DNA of 56,364 nucleotides from Gammaproteobacteria bacterium UBA3067. Its GTDB lineage: Bacteria > Pseudomonadota > Gammaproteobacteria > Pseudomonadales > UBA3067. The stretch is from assembly GCA_002366835.1 (NCBI GenBank), contig DFBZ01000096.1:1-56364 (forward strand), read 5' to 3'. The position numbers and the translations under genes are program-made. This document shows, one piece after another, positions 45,701 to 53,845 of this stretch. The notes beneath the pieces were generated by a model that worked only from the letters and a program-made list of their open reading frames with translations, did no database searches and was not told the DNA's origin. Every line of letters starts with the position of its first letter. Position 1 is the first letter of the stretch.

Positions 45701-46549
45701 GACATTAGCTATGAATATGTTGATGGAATATTTAGTCTAGATCCCGATGGCCGTACAGTTTCATTTATGCCAACCGTTGCCTTACCTGTTGGTCGACACC
45801 TCCAGTTGTACTATTTTGGTATAGAGGATGTAACGGGTAATAGGGTGGGCTGTAATTATGGCTGTTCTATAAACTTTACCACGTCGTTTGAGGCTGATAC
45901 GCAATCGCCTGCTATTGAGCGAATTAATATTACGGATGGTCAGTCAGGATTGCCGCTTAATGTGCATCTCAGAGTGCACTTTGATGAAGCAATTAGCCTA
46001 ACGACTGCGTCTAATATTGTTGTCATAGGCCCATTGGGTGAAGAGGTATCTACGAGCCTTGAGTTTAGTGGTGATTACAAGATGCTGACGTTTATTCCTG
46101 ATGTTCTACTGGATGCTACTGAAACTTATATCTTTGAGGTGAGTGGCATTGAGGATTTAAGTGGTAACCTGATTCAATCATCGGAGACGCGTAGCTTTAC
46201 TACTGGTGAAGAGGTAGATGTGACCTCGCCCCAGTTGGTGTCTCAGAGCCCGATGTTTGGTGATGAAAGCGTTCCTCAGAATGTAGTGATTCAGCTCCAG
46301 TTTGACGAGGCCATTGATTTGGGAAGTGGGCAGGGTGCTGTCATTTTCTTGGAGAATTATTCAGACTGGAACCAACAACCCACGGGTGTTATTACTCAGA
46401 GTGAGGATGGACGAACCATTACGTTTATTCCTGATCAGCCTTTACAAGCAGGAAATGGATATCAAACTTATTTTGGCTACGGCTATACTGATTACGCGGG
46501 TAATAATGTATGGGGGTCGTCTTATAGAAACTTTACTGTTGAAAATTAA
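39704..46549 (+). CDS. giant secreted LVIVD/Ig-repeat protein
   Basis: 2281 residues from ATG 39704 (GAAGGA upstream). Signal peptide ends at NLFA. Order: a Big_2-like domain (~105-190); calcium-type repeats (~195-285, DLDGDGIPDDYENENG); Big_2-like (~300-395); a beta-propeller of LVIVD repeats (~400-690, GLQVVDVSDRTNPSVV; GLVIVDISDPLNPQLL); an Ig domain; further calcium repeats (~800-865); then about a dozen ~105-residue Big_5/SbsA Ig-like domains with the period motif D-x-x-G-N. No CTERM, LPxTG or autotransporter tail is visible. Probably a surface adhesin or secreted scaffold. Contains a recent internal duplication (see findings). Confidence 0.82.
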   Translation: MDNKYILQKPFFLFFFGLFFSGNLFAELNDSCVVNILNRSVQVSSDGNWSMPNVPANQGRIRARATCTTEDGKTVSGQSDYFSVVTNGIVDSGAIVFEGLDPIPAEINYSSTDTVQLSVIGGTYQLAVTAVYSDASTKDVTAVDNGTNYSSTNAAVASVDSNGIVTAIGNGFALINARKDGALASRGVQVNTSGDLDGDGIPDDYENENGLNPNDPVDAFEDIDKDGLSALEEYNEGTNVNLADTDGDTIKDGEEVVAGEDGFITNALLADSDGDGLSDALEIVVGSDPSMQSDANFNDALVDFNVTPSSIGLTFNSIDNESSAQLRVTGVLLDDTEIDLTGTDLGTAYSSSDLSVASFGTTAGEVFAGQVGSAIITVSFNDFQAQVNVEVAGFDPVALSTLSIPGYANNVDIAGDYAFVAAGSEGLQVVDVSDRTNPSVVASLDTDGVAIDIRIMGNNAYIADGESGLVIVDISDPLNPQLLSTLATSGVAQDVAVEGAYVYLALGRGGFEIVDIFNPLKPFSKTIMGGLGSVQAVSVDGDTAVILLTSSLHVIDISDRFDPIKLGGVDLYDTKDVELKDGYAYVAADFSGYRVVSIADPMSPQFVGGDASISPRDVALATGFAFFADHLFINALPYVNIFEPENPVFQGLINLAPSSRYAGTGIAVDSGYAYVTKEIDNVVTDYGSLGNTNLFIAQYRNQFNTGGAAPVVDIRSPDVSEFAVEGSKVFVDADVVDDIAVVAVSFLVNDEVVATDTTEPYQLFLDVPSGFDQMSIEIRAVGLGNNVGVAQRVLTVKADADRDGLSDEDEIGIYGTDIDDADSDDDGIDDFEEVSRGLNPLSKDSDGDGFEDNFELDQGTDPLNPDVTPPVFVSATPENTAIDIAENSTILIRFSEKLQVNSVANDGLMLTQDTVPVAGSWQLVSDNTELMFTPEQLLEDYAEYALTVQGVRDEAGNIWVGSYVSRFTVGNTYDVTPPQIVSANPAFAATNVAINTLIRLELSEPIIPASVSEDSFYMNDQVAGGRVSGSITLSANNRVIEFIPDNVLAVGRNYGLVVTSEITDLFGNSIDDYYFTFETSFDVDLLGPVIVNTSIDQFSASSTAYPINSYIAIEFNEMVSSISLLGVSLLDDSGNQVAISRKLSANHRAIILAPKLNLSSDSFYTVLIDGIEDLSGNLIQSSEELSFTTGAEVDVTSPQLVARSPLDNTQNVPQNAVIQFQFDEPVDLGGQDYSIAVYNYTGSSHPAGVITQSEDGRTITFTPDQPLQVGSGYEVFFGGVTDYVGNYAVAQYGRFTVGNSEDHTAPIGSLNITDGAEELPVNARIVLQLDSSVNTVCVNDSTVQLSANDQQITASVSLGSDQRTAIVTPDNVLSADTVYTVSIDGLCDLGGNSLSGYSSSFTTSVSDVSDTTNPTVTILPAYSATAVDVTSAITFSFSEPIDPTTIEGGISITVPTFGGSVAGSFAIDEASQVVTFTPSGTLPSNVQINIDARNVQDLAGNYISSGYNSFFTTGSDVNDVPPVVEMISPVNNSMDMGLYTPVVMTFSEPIDPATISSANFVFYTNGDVIRPQVERSGDNRTVTLNALLPEASLVWVVVSSAVTDLSGNSLPGGSYISNFTTGLSSGVARTEVLVQYPANGSYDVSSDRSVILYASRPLDQSSIAEALYVSQDGVLVDGSLEFIGDEAVKFTPDQPWASDALIQVFLESTALDASSNAVVAYQGQFVVADEVADVSPEIIAVSVSGTISSLNPRLEVLFNKPIDSLSLNDDFDVLYILSEDGSCWCDMVDGAFVWSDDSMVLRFEPDNALDAGRVYGLDIGRSRNNFGLRDLEGNLLASGVWRVFDISADAANDSVAPEVAQMLPPGGSTNVVRNALTKIQFTEAMSEVSITQQMSATDRSVMYSSETQAVTIQHHIPLPADTLITQLVEGVTDVSGNVVIPYSASYETGSGIDVVGPRVVFGDPYQYATDVPINGVMRIEFDEAINPLSLNSTSVYLRDDISYEYVDGIFSLDPDGRTVSFMPTVALPVGRHLQLYYFGIEDVTGNRVGCNYGCSINFTTSFEADTQSPAIERINITDGQSGLPLNVHLRVHFDEAISLTTASNIVVIGPLGEEVSTSLEFSGDYKMLTFIPDVLLDATETYIFEVSGIEDLSGNLIQSSETRSFTTGEEVDVTSPQLVSQSPMFGDESVPQNVVIQLQFDEAIDLGSGQGAVIFLENYSDWNQQPTGVITQSEDGRTITFIPDQPLQAGNGYQTYFGYGYTDYAGNNVWGSSYRNFTVEN

Positions 46550-46580
46550 TTTCATACTCAATGTTTAAGTAAGAGAATTT

Positions 46581-47012
46581 ATGGCGTCTAAAAGCAGTAT
46601 TGTTCTTTTGTTGGGCCTGTTTGGTTTCGTGGCTTGGTTGTATTTAGATCGTAAAGAAGAGGTTGTTTTATTGGGTAATATTGATAGGTCTATCCCAAAG
46701 GAAATTGCTATTGTCAATAAGACGGAAACACGCTTGCCTTCAGCTACATTTCGTGAAAATAAAAGCTCTCCCTCGTTGGAGCATAATAATTTTATTTCTA
46801 AAAAAGAGCGTCAGGGTTTGAAAGCTCAAGAAGAAATGATGCGTGATGAAATTGAACCACTTTTACTTCAGCTTAATGCCGATCTTTCTGATGTTGATAA
46901 TAGAGCGGTTATTAAAAAAGAGTTTAAAGCCATTACTGATAAGAATGAGGAAATTGTTTTGCGATTAGCATTGGATGCAATCGCGAGGGAAAATTTGGCA
47001 GAAGGGGAGTGA
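46581..47012 (+). CDS. small inner-membrane protein of adhesin operon
   Basis: A 143-residue protein with one N-terminal transmembrane helix (SSIVLLLGLFGFVAWLYL, ~5-22) and a charged, largely helical remainder (~75-140, KKERQGLKAQEEMMRDEIEPLL). No family recognised. Its TGA overlaps the GTG start of the next gene (GTGA), and it follows the giant protein by 31 bp, so the three probably form one transcript. Confidence 0.6.
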   Translation: MASKSSIVLLLGLFGFVAWLYLDRKEEVVLLGNIDRSIPKEIAIVNKTETRLPSATFRENKSSPSLEHNNFISKKERQGLKAQEEMMRDEIEPLLLQLNADLSDVDNRAVIKKEFKAITDKNEEIVLRLALDAIARENLAEGE

Positions 47013-47863
47013 GGTTTTTTTGTTTTCTTTTAATGTTTCCTTTTCTGGCCAGTGCTGCTGATACAAGTAACATGCTGGAAATTCCTACCGCTATAAAATA
47101 CCGTGATTTCCTTCTCGGTTCCTGGAAGGCAGAAAATCCAACTCTAACAATTTTCGTGGATCCTTTCTGTCCCTATTGCTTAAAATCACTCGATCGTAAA
47201 TATCAGTTTGCTAATTACAATACTTTCTTATTTTGGGCGCCAATTTTAGGTGATAGAAGTATCAGCCGAGTCAATGAAATTTTTGCTTGCAAAAATGTGG
47301 TGGGCGATCGAGTGATTGAATCAGTTATTAAACGATTATCACCGCAGTGTGAACAGCCTACTGATAAAGAGGCTGTCGCCGCTAACATGGATATGCTTAA
47401 TCAATACAACCCCAATACAGTACCTGCGTATTATTTAGGTGGCAGAAGGGTTTCTCTAGCGCAGCTTGATTTGGCAGTGGAAAGTGGTTCTGTGCTTGGT
47501 CGCCAGCAGTTTAAAATTAATTGGCAGCGATATGAAGAAATGTCGGTTTCAGATGTGAATGCTTCGGCTAAACCTATGGGGCTACTGGTTCCTTCTGCGG
47601 TGAAGTTAAGCTTGGCGCTTGTTAAGCAACTTGAAAATGATAAGCTTTATCAGTGGTATGTTTTTATTGAAGATAAAGACTCGCCCTTGTTTGATCGCTT
47701 TTGTTCTGTCTCACAGTGTGACAAGCAATTGTATGTCAATCGTTATAGTGAGTTTATGTTACTCACAGCAATACCCATCAAATCCAGCCCCGTAGTAGTA
47801 AAAGATGGGGTGGTGTCGCTTCTGCCCTTGCGTAATTATTTGCAGGTAAATTTTAACAAATAG
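47009..47863 (+). CDS. DsbC/DsbG-like thioredoxin-fold protein
   Basis: A 284-residue protein from GTG 47009. Signal peptide RFFCFLLMFPFLASA. TIFVDPFCPYCLKSLDRKY (~47-65) carries a CPYC active site in a DsbC/DsbG-like thioredoxin fold, and TVPAYYLGGRRVS (~128-140) contains the cis-Pro loop. A C-terminal extension (~180-284) contains a second Cys pair (RFCSVSQCDK). Normal DsbC has an N-terminal dimerisation domain, which is absent here. Possibly oxidises or isomerises disulfides of the neighbouring Cys-rich secreted proteins (inference). Confidence 0.75.
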   Translation: MRFFCFLLMFPFLASAADTSNMLEIPTAIKYRDFLLGSWKAENPTLTIFVDPFCPYCLKSLDRKYQFANYNTFLFWAPILGDRSISRVNEIFACKNVVGDRVIESVIKRLSPQCEQPTDKEAVAANMDMLNQYNPNTVPAYYLGGRRVSLAQLDLAVESGSVLGRQQFKINWQRYEEMSVSDVNASAKPMGLLVPSAVKLSLALVKQLENDKLYQWYVFIEDKDSPLFDRFCSVSQCDKQLYVNRYSEFMLLTAIPIKSSPVVVKDGVVSLLPLRNYLQVNFNK

Positions 47864-47978
47864 CAATATTTTTTGTCAGTCAGTTATGTTAGCAGTGAAC
47901 TCAACCGGTGCAGGAATACGAACATTAAATTTATTGTAAACGCCGAATAAACCAGGTTTAACCATGGCTCGAGGTACC

Positions 47979-49071
47979 TTAAGGCTTTGTTATTTTAGCT
48001 AGATCAAGCAAACGATCAGTAATTGCCTGCATTGGTTTTCTCAGTCGCTCTGCTCCAATCTGCAGATACCCGTCAGTGACATCTGACCTATCTGTTTTGT
48101 GATTTACGAGCCGCTTTAGTGCATAGTGCGAGATGTCAAGTGACTCGGCGACGGTGGCAAATGTTCTACGCAAATCATGTAGAGTAAACTCTACACCGGA
48201 AGCTGCGCTGACATGGTTATACCATGCCCTCATGTCTTTCAATGGGCCCCCATCTTTATTGGGGAATACCAATGGCGAGTCAGTTTTCGCTTTAAAGCGT
48301 CTTTCAAAAATGCTTGATAAATAATCCGACATGGGGAGGGTATGGTCAGATCGGTTTTTCGTATCTAATGCTTTAAATGTTTTGTTAGCGAGACTAACGT
48401 GTTGCCACTCAAGTAGTTTCGCTTCAGTTTCGCGAAAACCCGATAGAATAAGAAACAAAAAGTAGTCCCTTGTTACCTAGTGAACAGGACTATTTTTTAA
48501 TGGTTGAAGATTTAATACGGCATCAAACCAAGCTTCAAGTTGCTCTTCTCGAATATACTAAGTTTTGCGCTCGACCCTATTCCAGGATTTTTTAGCAGTG
48601 AGGGTTTTAGTTGGATTTTGCGTAATGAGCGGCTTTCCAGACTTGATCTCATATTCTTCCATTGCGTAATTGAAAAGTGCTCGAAGCACACGCATTGTGT
48701 TGTCTGCTCTCGCTTAAGAATTTGTATTTCTCTGTTATATTTGTTTTTGTTATGGAGTTGATGGGTTTGGCTTGCCAATCTTTCAGGCTTTCATTTAATA
48801 CTCGCCTATAGTCCTCTATCGTTCACGGCTTGAGCTTTTTTTGATCAGTATTGTAATTATCGAATACTTCGGGAGCAGTCGTTTCTGCCTTTTTTCTAGC
48901 CTTGTCTTGAGCGACTTTATCAATACCTCTGGAGAAGTCTCCAATCAAGCCTTTGGCATCTTTTCTTGCTTACTCAATTGTTACACCAGGATAACGATCA
49001 ATCTTCTTTCTTCGGCTTCTACCGTTGCCCCACCCTTCAACAAAGAAGGTTTTGGTTTTAGTAGAATAAAA
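47979..49071 (-). pseudogene. decayed tyrosine integrase (prophage/island type)
   Basis: Homology to a DUF4102-type tyrosine recombinase can be followed across the region. N-terminal TKTFFVEGWGNGRSRRKKID and RYPGVTIE; middle ARADNTMRVLRALFNYAMEE; catalytic part LILSGFRETEAKLLEWQ, HDLRRTFATVAESL and GYLQIGAERL (catalytic Tyr). It is broken by in-frame TAA (48970-48972), TGA (48823-48825), TAG (48558-48560) and TAG (48477-48479), plus one frameshift near 48710. Only the last 159 codons (48458 down to 47979) stay open, lacking the DNA-binding half. Marks the left side of the defence island. Confidence 0.88.
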
Positions 49072-49435
49072 AATATGCAGAAATAAATAGAAAAATAAGG
49101 AAAGTGTATTCTATATTTACAGAGCCATATTTATATATGGGAAGAGTCAAAGGGATAGGTCGTCACTAATTGTCATCGCTTGTAATCGGGTATGACTTTT
49201 ACCGTGACTGGAATGGTGTGTTTTTTCTGGGTGTAATCCGGCCTTATTTTGGCAAAAAAATTCTCGCTTATTATATTTATGTCTACGCCACCGCCCTTGG
49301 GTGATAGGGATGCATGAAGTGTCCACGATTTTCACATAGTTTATCTTGCTATTCTGTATAGCAGGATGCAGTGTAGACAACCATTCTGCCCACATATCTA
49401 TACAGCTTGATATAAACAAAAGGTCGGTACAAATA
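49072..49435. other. region between integrase remnant and defence operon
   Basis: 364 bp. A minus-strand frame (49147-49449) reads KIVDTSCIPITQGRWRRH and other short stretches that I cannot assign; it may be a decayed gene. The defence-operon promoter must lie here. No repeat or attachment site found. Confidence 0.35.
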
Positions 49436-49648
49436 ATGATCAGATGCAACCTTTCCCGCTATATGGGTGCGCAAAAGATGAATATTTCTGATGTCGCTCG
49501 CCAAAGTGGTCTGAATCGAAGCACGATTTCACTGCTTTATCATGAAAAGGCAACGCGAGTAGACCTTGATGTCTTGGAAAAGCTCTGCAAGATATTTAAT
49601 TGCGGTGTCGGAGAGATGCTGGAGATCAATGAAGGGGAGCAGGGGTAA
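49436..49648 (+). CDS. Cro/C1-type HTH regulator of the defence operon
   Basis: A 70-residue protein from ATG 49436 (MIRCNLSRYMGAQKM). NISDVARQSGLNRSTISLLY is a standard XRE helix-turn-helix, followed by LDVLEKLCKIFNCGVGEML. The frame runs further upstream to 49346, but those residues (MLFCIAGCSVDNHSA) do not look like the family. Its TAA abuts the pglW ATG with no gap, so it is cotranscribed and probably autoregulates the operon. Confidence 0.8.
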   Translation: MIRCNLSRYMGAQKMNISDVARQSGLNRSTISLLYHEKATRVDLDVLEKLCKIFNCGVGEMLEINEGEQG

Positions 49649-52600
49649 ATGGATAAACTCTGGAAACAGATCACCCCTTCAGGCTATACCTGGGAAAGTG
49701 AGGCGTTAGAATTCGCCAAACACGCTTTACCCGATCATGATCCATACCGAGCCTGGGCAAATTTTGAATTTATTGCTCTTGATGGTTCCATCAATGAAGT
49801 TGACCTGATGGTGCTAACTCCCAAAGGGTTATTTCTAATTGAAATCAAATCGCACCCTGGCGTTATGCGTGGCGATGCAGGCACCTGGATATGGGAGAAC
49901 CCTACCGGTGGTCGAAAGGTTTTCGATAACCCGCGAATTCTAACAGATCGAAAGGCCAAGAAACTCGCTTCGCTGTTACAGGTGCAACCCTCAGTCAAAC
50001 GTAGTAAAGAGCGGATACCATTTCTCACCGCACATGTTTTCCTTTCAGCAGAGAACTTGGTTAACAAGTTAGATGGGCCTGCTCGCCTGAATGTCTGTAC
50101 CCGTAAGAACTTTCTCCATGATATTACGCACATGGATGAAAACTGGCGTCATCGAAAAATGAACACGCCCATTGCCAAAATGTTATCCCGCGCCATGGAA
50201 GAGGCAGGCATTACAGAATCTGTCCGTATGCGCAGGGTAGGGCTTTATGAGTTAAAAGAACTGCTGGATGAGGCTGATCACTTTCAGGAGTGGTATGCCG
50301 TTCATACGGATTTAGGGATAGAGCGTAAGGTGCGTATTTATCTAACCTATGGCAAGCCAGATGTGGAGGCGCAACGATTACAGAAAGCGGCTCAGTTGGA
50401 GTTTCGTTTGCTAGAGGGGATCGAGCATCCAGGCATCCTCAAAGCGAAAGACTATCAAACTCACGATCACGGGCCTGCGCTAGTCTATGAATATGACGCC
50501 AGTGCTACGCGATTGGATCATTTCCTATTACAAAGCAACGAAGTTAAACGTCTTGATACCCTGCAATCGTTGAACCTGTTGAGACAAATAGCAGAAGCAG
50601 TGCAATATGCCCATGGTCAAAAACTCTATCATCGTGCTTTAAGCCCTCAGAGCATATTGGTAAAGCAGCTAGATGAAGATAAATACAGTATAAAGATAGC
50701 GAATTGGTCTACAGCTGAGCGAATCTACGAAACAGAAGCCCAGCAAATCAGCGCGTTCAGCCATCTGAGCAGGATGCTTCAGGAAGAGGCGAGTCCTTAC
50801 GTTGCCCTTGAGGCGCATGCAAGCGGAGGTGCAGATGGTGTTCATATGGATGTTTTCTCCCTCGGTGCCATTGCCTACCATTTATTTACTGGTAAAAAAC
50901 CTGCAGAAAATAACCTGGAACTACAAGATAAACTAGGGCGTGGTAATGGCCTGCAAATAACCGATGAAATAAATGGTGCCAGCGAGATGCTGCAATACAT
51001 GGTGCAGTATGCCACGCATCCAGACACCAGTAGTCGCCTTGGTTCGGTAGATGAATTTATTACCTGCCTGGATGAAATTGAAGAAGAAATAACCCGCCCA
51101 GATACTCAACGCAATAGTGATCCAACAGAGGCGACTAAAGGCGATACTTTTGAAGGTGGCATAACCGTTAAAAAGCGGTTGGGTAAAGGTGCTTGCTCCG
51201 TCGTGTTTCTGGTCGATTACCAAGGTCAGGAGCGAGTTCTTAAAATCGCTTCTGACCAAACGCACAATCGACGGTTAATGCAAGAAGGTGAAACACTGGC
51301 CAAGTTCAGGCATCACGCCATCGTCGCTTACTACAAAACAATTGATATAGCGGGTCACACCTCATTGCTTATTGATTACACCAGTGAGGGTACTCTTGCT
51401 CAGCGTATTCGTAAATTTGGTGCTGTGCAGCTTGAGTTATTAGAGCGCTTTGGAGATGACCTGCTAAGCGCACTGGCACACGTTGAAGACAAATCTATCG
51501 TACACCGCGACTTAAAGCCTGAAAACATGGGGTTAACGTTGCAGGGTAGCCAGCTCCACCTCGTATTGTTTGATTTTTCACTTTCAAATGTAGGTTCCGA
51601 TAATATTACTGCCGGTACAGGTGCCTACATGGACCCTTTTATTCGTGATGTTGGTAGACGCAGGTGGGATGATTTTGCAGAGCGTTTTTCTGCAGCCTTA
51701 ACACTCTATGAAATGTCTGCCGGTGCATTGCCCGGTTGGGCCTCAAATGAAGGCTTACCACTACAAATTGAAGGCGAGTTAGATATAGATCGCACCATGT
51801 TTGATCCCACCATACGGGATCGAATGGTGGCTTTCTTTAAGAAAACACTCGTAAGAGATGTGCGTGAGCGTTTTGCCAATTCGGGCGATATGCTACGCGC
51901 ATGGAGAGAAATCTTTCATGAAGCGCGCAAAGATTCACAGCATCCTACGGTACATGATAATGACAAAACCTGCCCAATCGCTGAAGCAACGCTAGATACC
52001 CAAATTGGTCTGTTGCAACTGACACCACAAGCACTGGATACCTTAAGTCGTCGCAACATCAATACGGTTGCTGATTTGATTAAGCTTAGCCGCAGCAGAG
52101 TGCGTGTCTGGACTGGCGTGGGAGTGAAAACCCGCACCGAATTATCGGATGTCATTGGTCAGCTGCAAAATGTACTTGCAGCTGATGAACAAGCCAAAGT
52201 ATTGGAAGCAAGTAATACTGCTATCGTTAGTGTTGATCGTATCTTCACTCTCGTGATGCCAAAAGTTACCAAGGCAAGCGATCAAACAAAGCTACGCTTT
52301 CTCAATGAATATCTTGGTCGTTTAGATGAAAGTGCTCCTAAGGGAGCCCATAATGTGCATTGGCCAACAGCTGCCAAGCTCAGTGCTCATGTTGGTATTG
52401 AAACCTCAGAAGTGCGTGCGCTCACCAGCAAAGTACAAGCTCAATGGGGCAAAACAAAAGCAGTTACCGAACTGCGTGATGAAATCATCGAGCTGCTGGA
52501 TGAAAATGGCGGTGTGATGACGGCTATTGAAATTGCCGATGCCGTGTTATTGCGCCGAGGCTCTGTACAAGATAGCCCATTACGAGAACGTTGGGCCCAT

Positions 52601-53845
52601 GCAGTTGTTCGTGTTGCAGTTGAAACTGAACTTAGCAAACAAGCGCCCCGGTGGATGCTGCGCCGTTCTGGTAATCGCTTTTTGATTGCTGATGACCGCA
52701 GCGCCATGGGAGAAGAGTTAGCAGATTATGCCAATGATTTAGGTGAGCTTGCGGATGAATGTGCAGAGCAGCAGCCTCTGCTGTCACCCGTCAGGGCACT
52801 GGAAAAAATTCGCGCAGTTCCTTCCCCTGAATCTTTTGTGGGCTTGAGTAATCACCGATTATTGAGACTTGCCGCTGCCGCATCTCAAAGTGCAGCGTTA
52901 TCCAGTCGTGCTGAGTTTTATCCACGGAATATGAATGGGGCTCTTGCTTTAGAGTTAGCGCAAGGTGCGCTCCTGGGTAGCAAAGCACTGAGTGTTGATG
53001 AAGTTAAATCGCGAGTGGCAGGCCGTTATCCTGCCGCAGAAATCCTACCTGGGCGCCCACAACTCGATAGTTTGGTTCAAGACCTGGATATCGGTTTTCA
53101 ATGGGATGGCAGCCATCAATTCCCAATGGGAAGTAATAAAGGAAAAGGTGCCTATTGTTTGCCGAATGCAGGGTTAACGAACCTGGCCTCAACAAGTAAA
53201 ACCCAGTATCACTTCACTAGCCATGGCGAGCTGGACACAACTAGCGTAAAAGAGATCAAAGCACTTAACCAGGAAATTAATGCAGCAGTAAATTCCGCTC
53301 GTTTCTTAGCGCTTACAGTAAGGCCGCGACAGTGGCAACAGGCGAAGGAAAAGCTTTGTCGAGAATACCCGCTAAAACATATCAGTTTTGATGAACTGTT
53401 GTTGCGCCACTTACATCAGCATTGTCAATCCATGCCCAAATCGCCGGACTGGAATGTAGTGCTTAAAGCCGACGCTGCGGAGCCAAACTCAAAAAACTGG
53501 CAAAATCTGCAGCGCCTAGTGCAACGGGTTTTACCCTTCATGGCAGATGAAATTAAAAATGCAGGCCAGCCCGTTTTATTGACTGAACCAGGGTTAATCG
53601 CCCGTTATGAGTTGGTCAATACCTGGCTGAGTGATTTACGCCAACACTTAATGAATGCCACTGAGGTGCATGGGCTGATTATGCTGATAGCGGCCGATGC
53701 GCAAAGTGCATCAGCCGTGATTGATGGTATCACGGTGCCCACAGGAGCAGGGAGTACAGAATTTGCGCGTATCTCTAGTGTTTGGTTGGAAAATGGTATT
53801 GATGGTTTGCAATCAGCGGATCAGCATCAAGGCGCTGTAGAATGA
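49649..53845 (+). CDS. pglW: BREX type 2 serine/threonine kinase PglW
   Basis: A 1398-residue protein. N-terminal NERD nuclease-related domain (~15-130, NEVDLMVLTPKGLFLIEIKS). A first kinase-like domain (~215-490) is degenerate: HRALSPQS (H328) replaces HRDLKPxN. A second kinase (~505-760) has a G-loop (RLGKGACSVVFLV), K in RVLKIAS, HRDLKPEN (D621) and DFSLS (D642, DFG-like). Residues ~788-840 (LTPQALDTLSRRNINTVADL) resemble the RNA polymerase alpha C-terminal helix-hairpin-helix. The last ~550 residues are helical and unassigned. PglW is the kinase of phage growth limitation/BREX-2 systems. Overlaps the next gene by ATGA. Confidence 0.9.
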   Translation: MDKLWKQITPSGYTWESEALEFAKHALPDHDPYRAWANFEFIALDGSINEVDLMVLTPKGLFLIEIKSHPGVMRGDAGTWIWENPTGGRKVFDNPRILTDRKAKKLASLLQVQPSVKRSKERIPFLTAHVFLSAENLVNKLDGPARLNVCTRKNFLHDITHMDENWRHRKMNTPIAKMLSRAMEEAGITESVRMRRVGLYELKELLDEADHFQEWYAVHTDLGIERKVRIYLTYGKPDVEAQRLQKAAQLEFRLLEGIEHPGILKAKDYQTHDHGPALVYEYDASATRLDHFLLQSNEVKRLDTLQSLNLLRQIAEAVQYAHGQKLYHRALSPQSILVKQLDEDKYSIKIANWSTAERIYETEAQQISAFSHLSRMLQEEASPYVALEAHASGGADGVHMDVFSLGAIAYHLFTGKKPAENNLELQDKLGRGNGLQITDEINGASEMLQYMVQYATHPDTSSRLGSVDEFITCLDEIEEEITRPDTQRNSDPTEATKGDTFEGGITVKKRLGKGACSVVFLVDYQGQERVLKIASDQTHNRRLMQEGETLAKFRHHAIVAYYKTIDIAGHTSLLIDYTSEGTLAQRIRKFGAVQLELLERFGDDLLSALAHVEDKSIVHRDLKPENMGLTLQGSQLHLVLFDFSLSNVGSDNITAGTGAYMDPFIRDVGRRRWDDFAERFSAALTLYEMSAGALPGWASNEGLPLQIEGELDIDRTMFDPTIRDRMVAFFKKTLVRDVRERFANSGDMLRAWREIFHEARKDSQHPTVHDNDKTCPIAEATLDTQIGLLQLTPQALDTLSRRNINTVADLIKLSRSRVRVWTGVGVKTRTELSDVIGQLQNVLAADEQAKVLEASNTAIVSVDRIFTLVMPKVTKASDQTKLRFLNEYLGRLDESAPKGAHNVHWPTAAKLSAHVGIETSEVRALTSKVQAQWGKTKAVTELRDEIIELLDENGGVMTAIEIADAVLLRRGSVQDSPLRERWAHAVVRVAVETELSKQAPRWMLRRSGNRFLIADDRSAMGEELADYANDLGELADECAEQQPLLSPVRALEKIRAVPSPESFVGLSNHRLLRLAAAASQSAALSSRAEFYPRNMNGALALELAQGALLGSKALSVDEVKSRVAGRYPAAEILPGRPQLDSLVQDLDIGFQWDGSHQFPMGSNKGKGAYCLPNAGLTNLASTSKTQYHFTSHGELDTTSVKEIKALNQEINAAVNSARFLALTVRPRQWQQAKEKLCREYPLKHISFDELLLRHLHQHCQSMPKSPDWNVVLKADAAEPNSKNWQNLQRLVQRVLPFMADEIKNAGQPVLLTEPGLIARYELVNTWLSDLRQHLMNATEVHGLIMLIAADAQSASAVIDGITVPTGAGSTEFARISSVWLENGIDGLQSADQHQGAVE

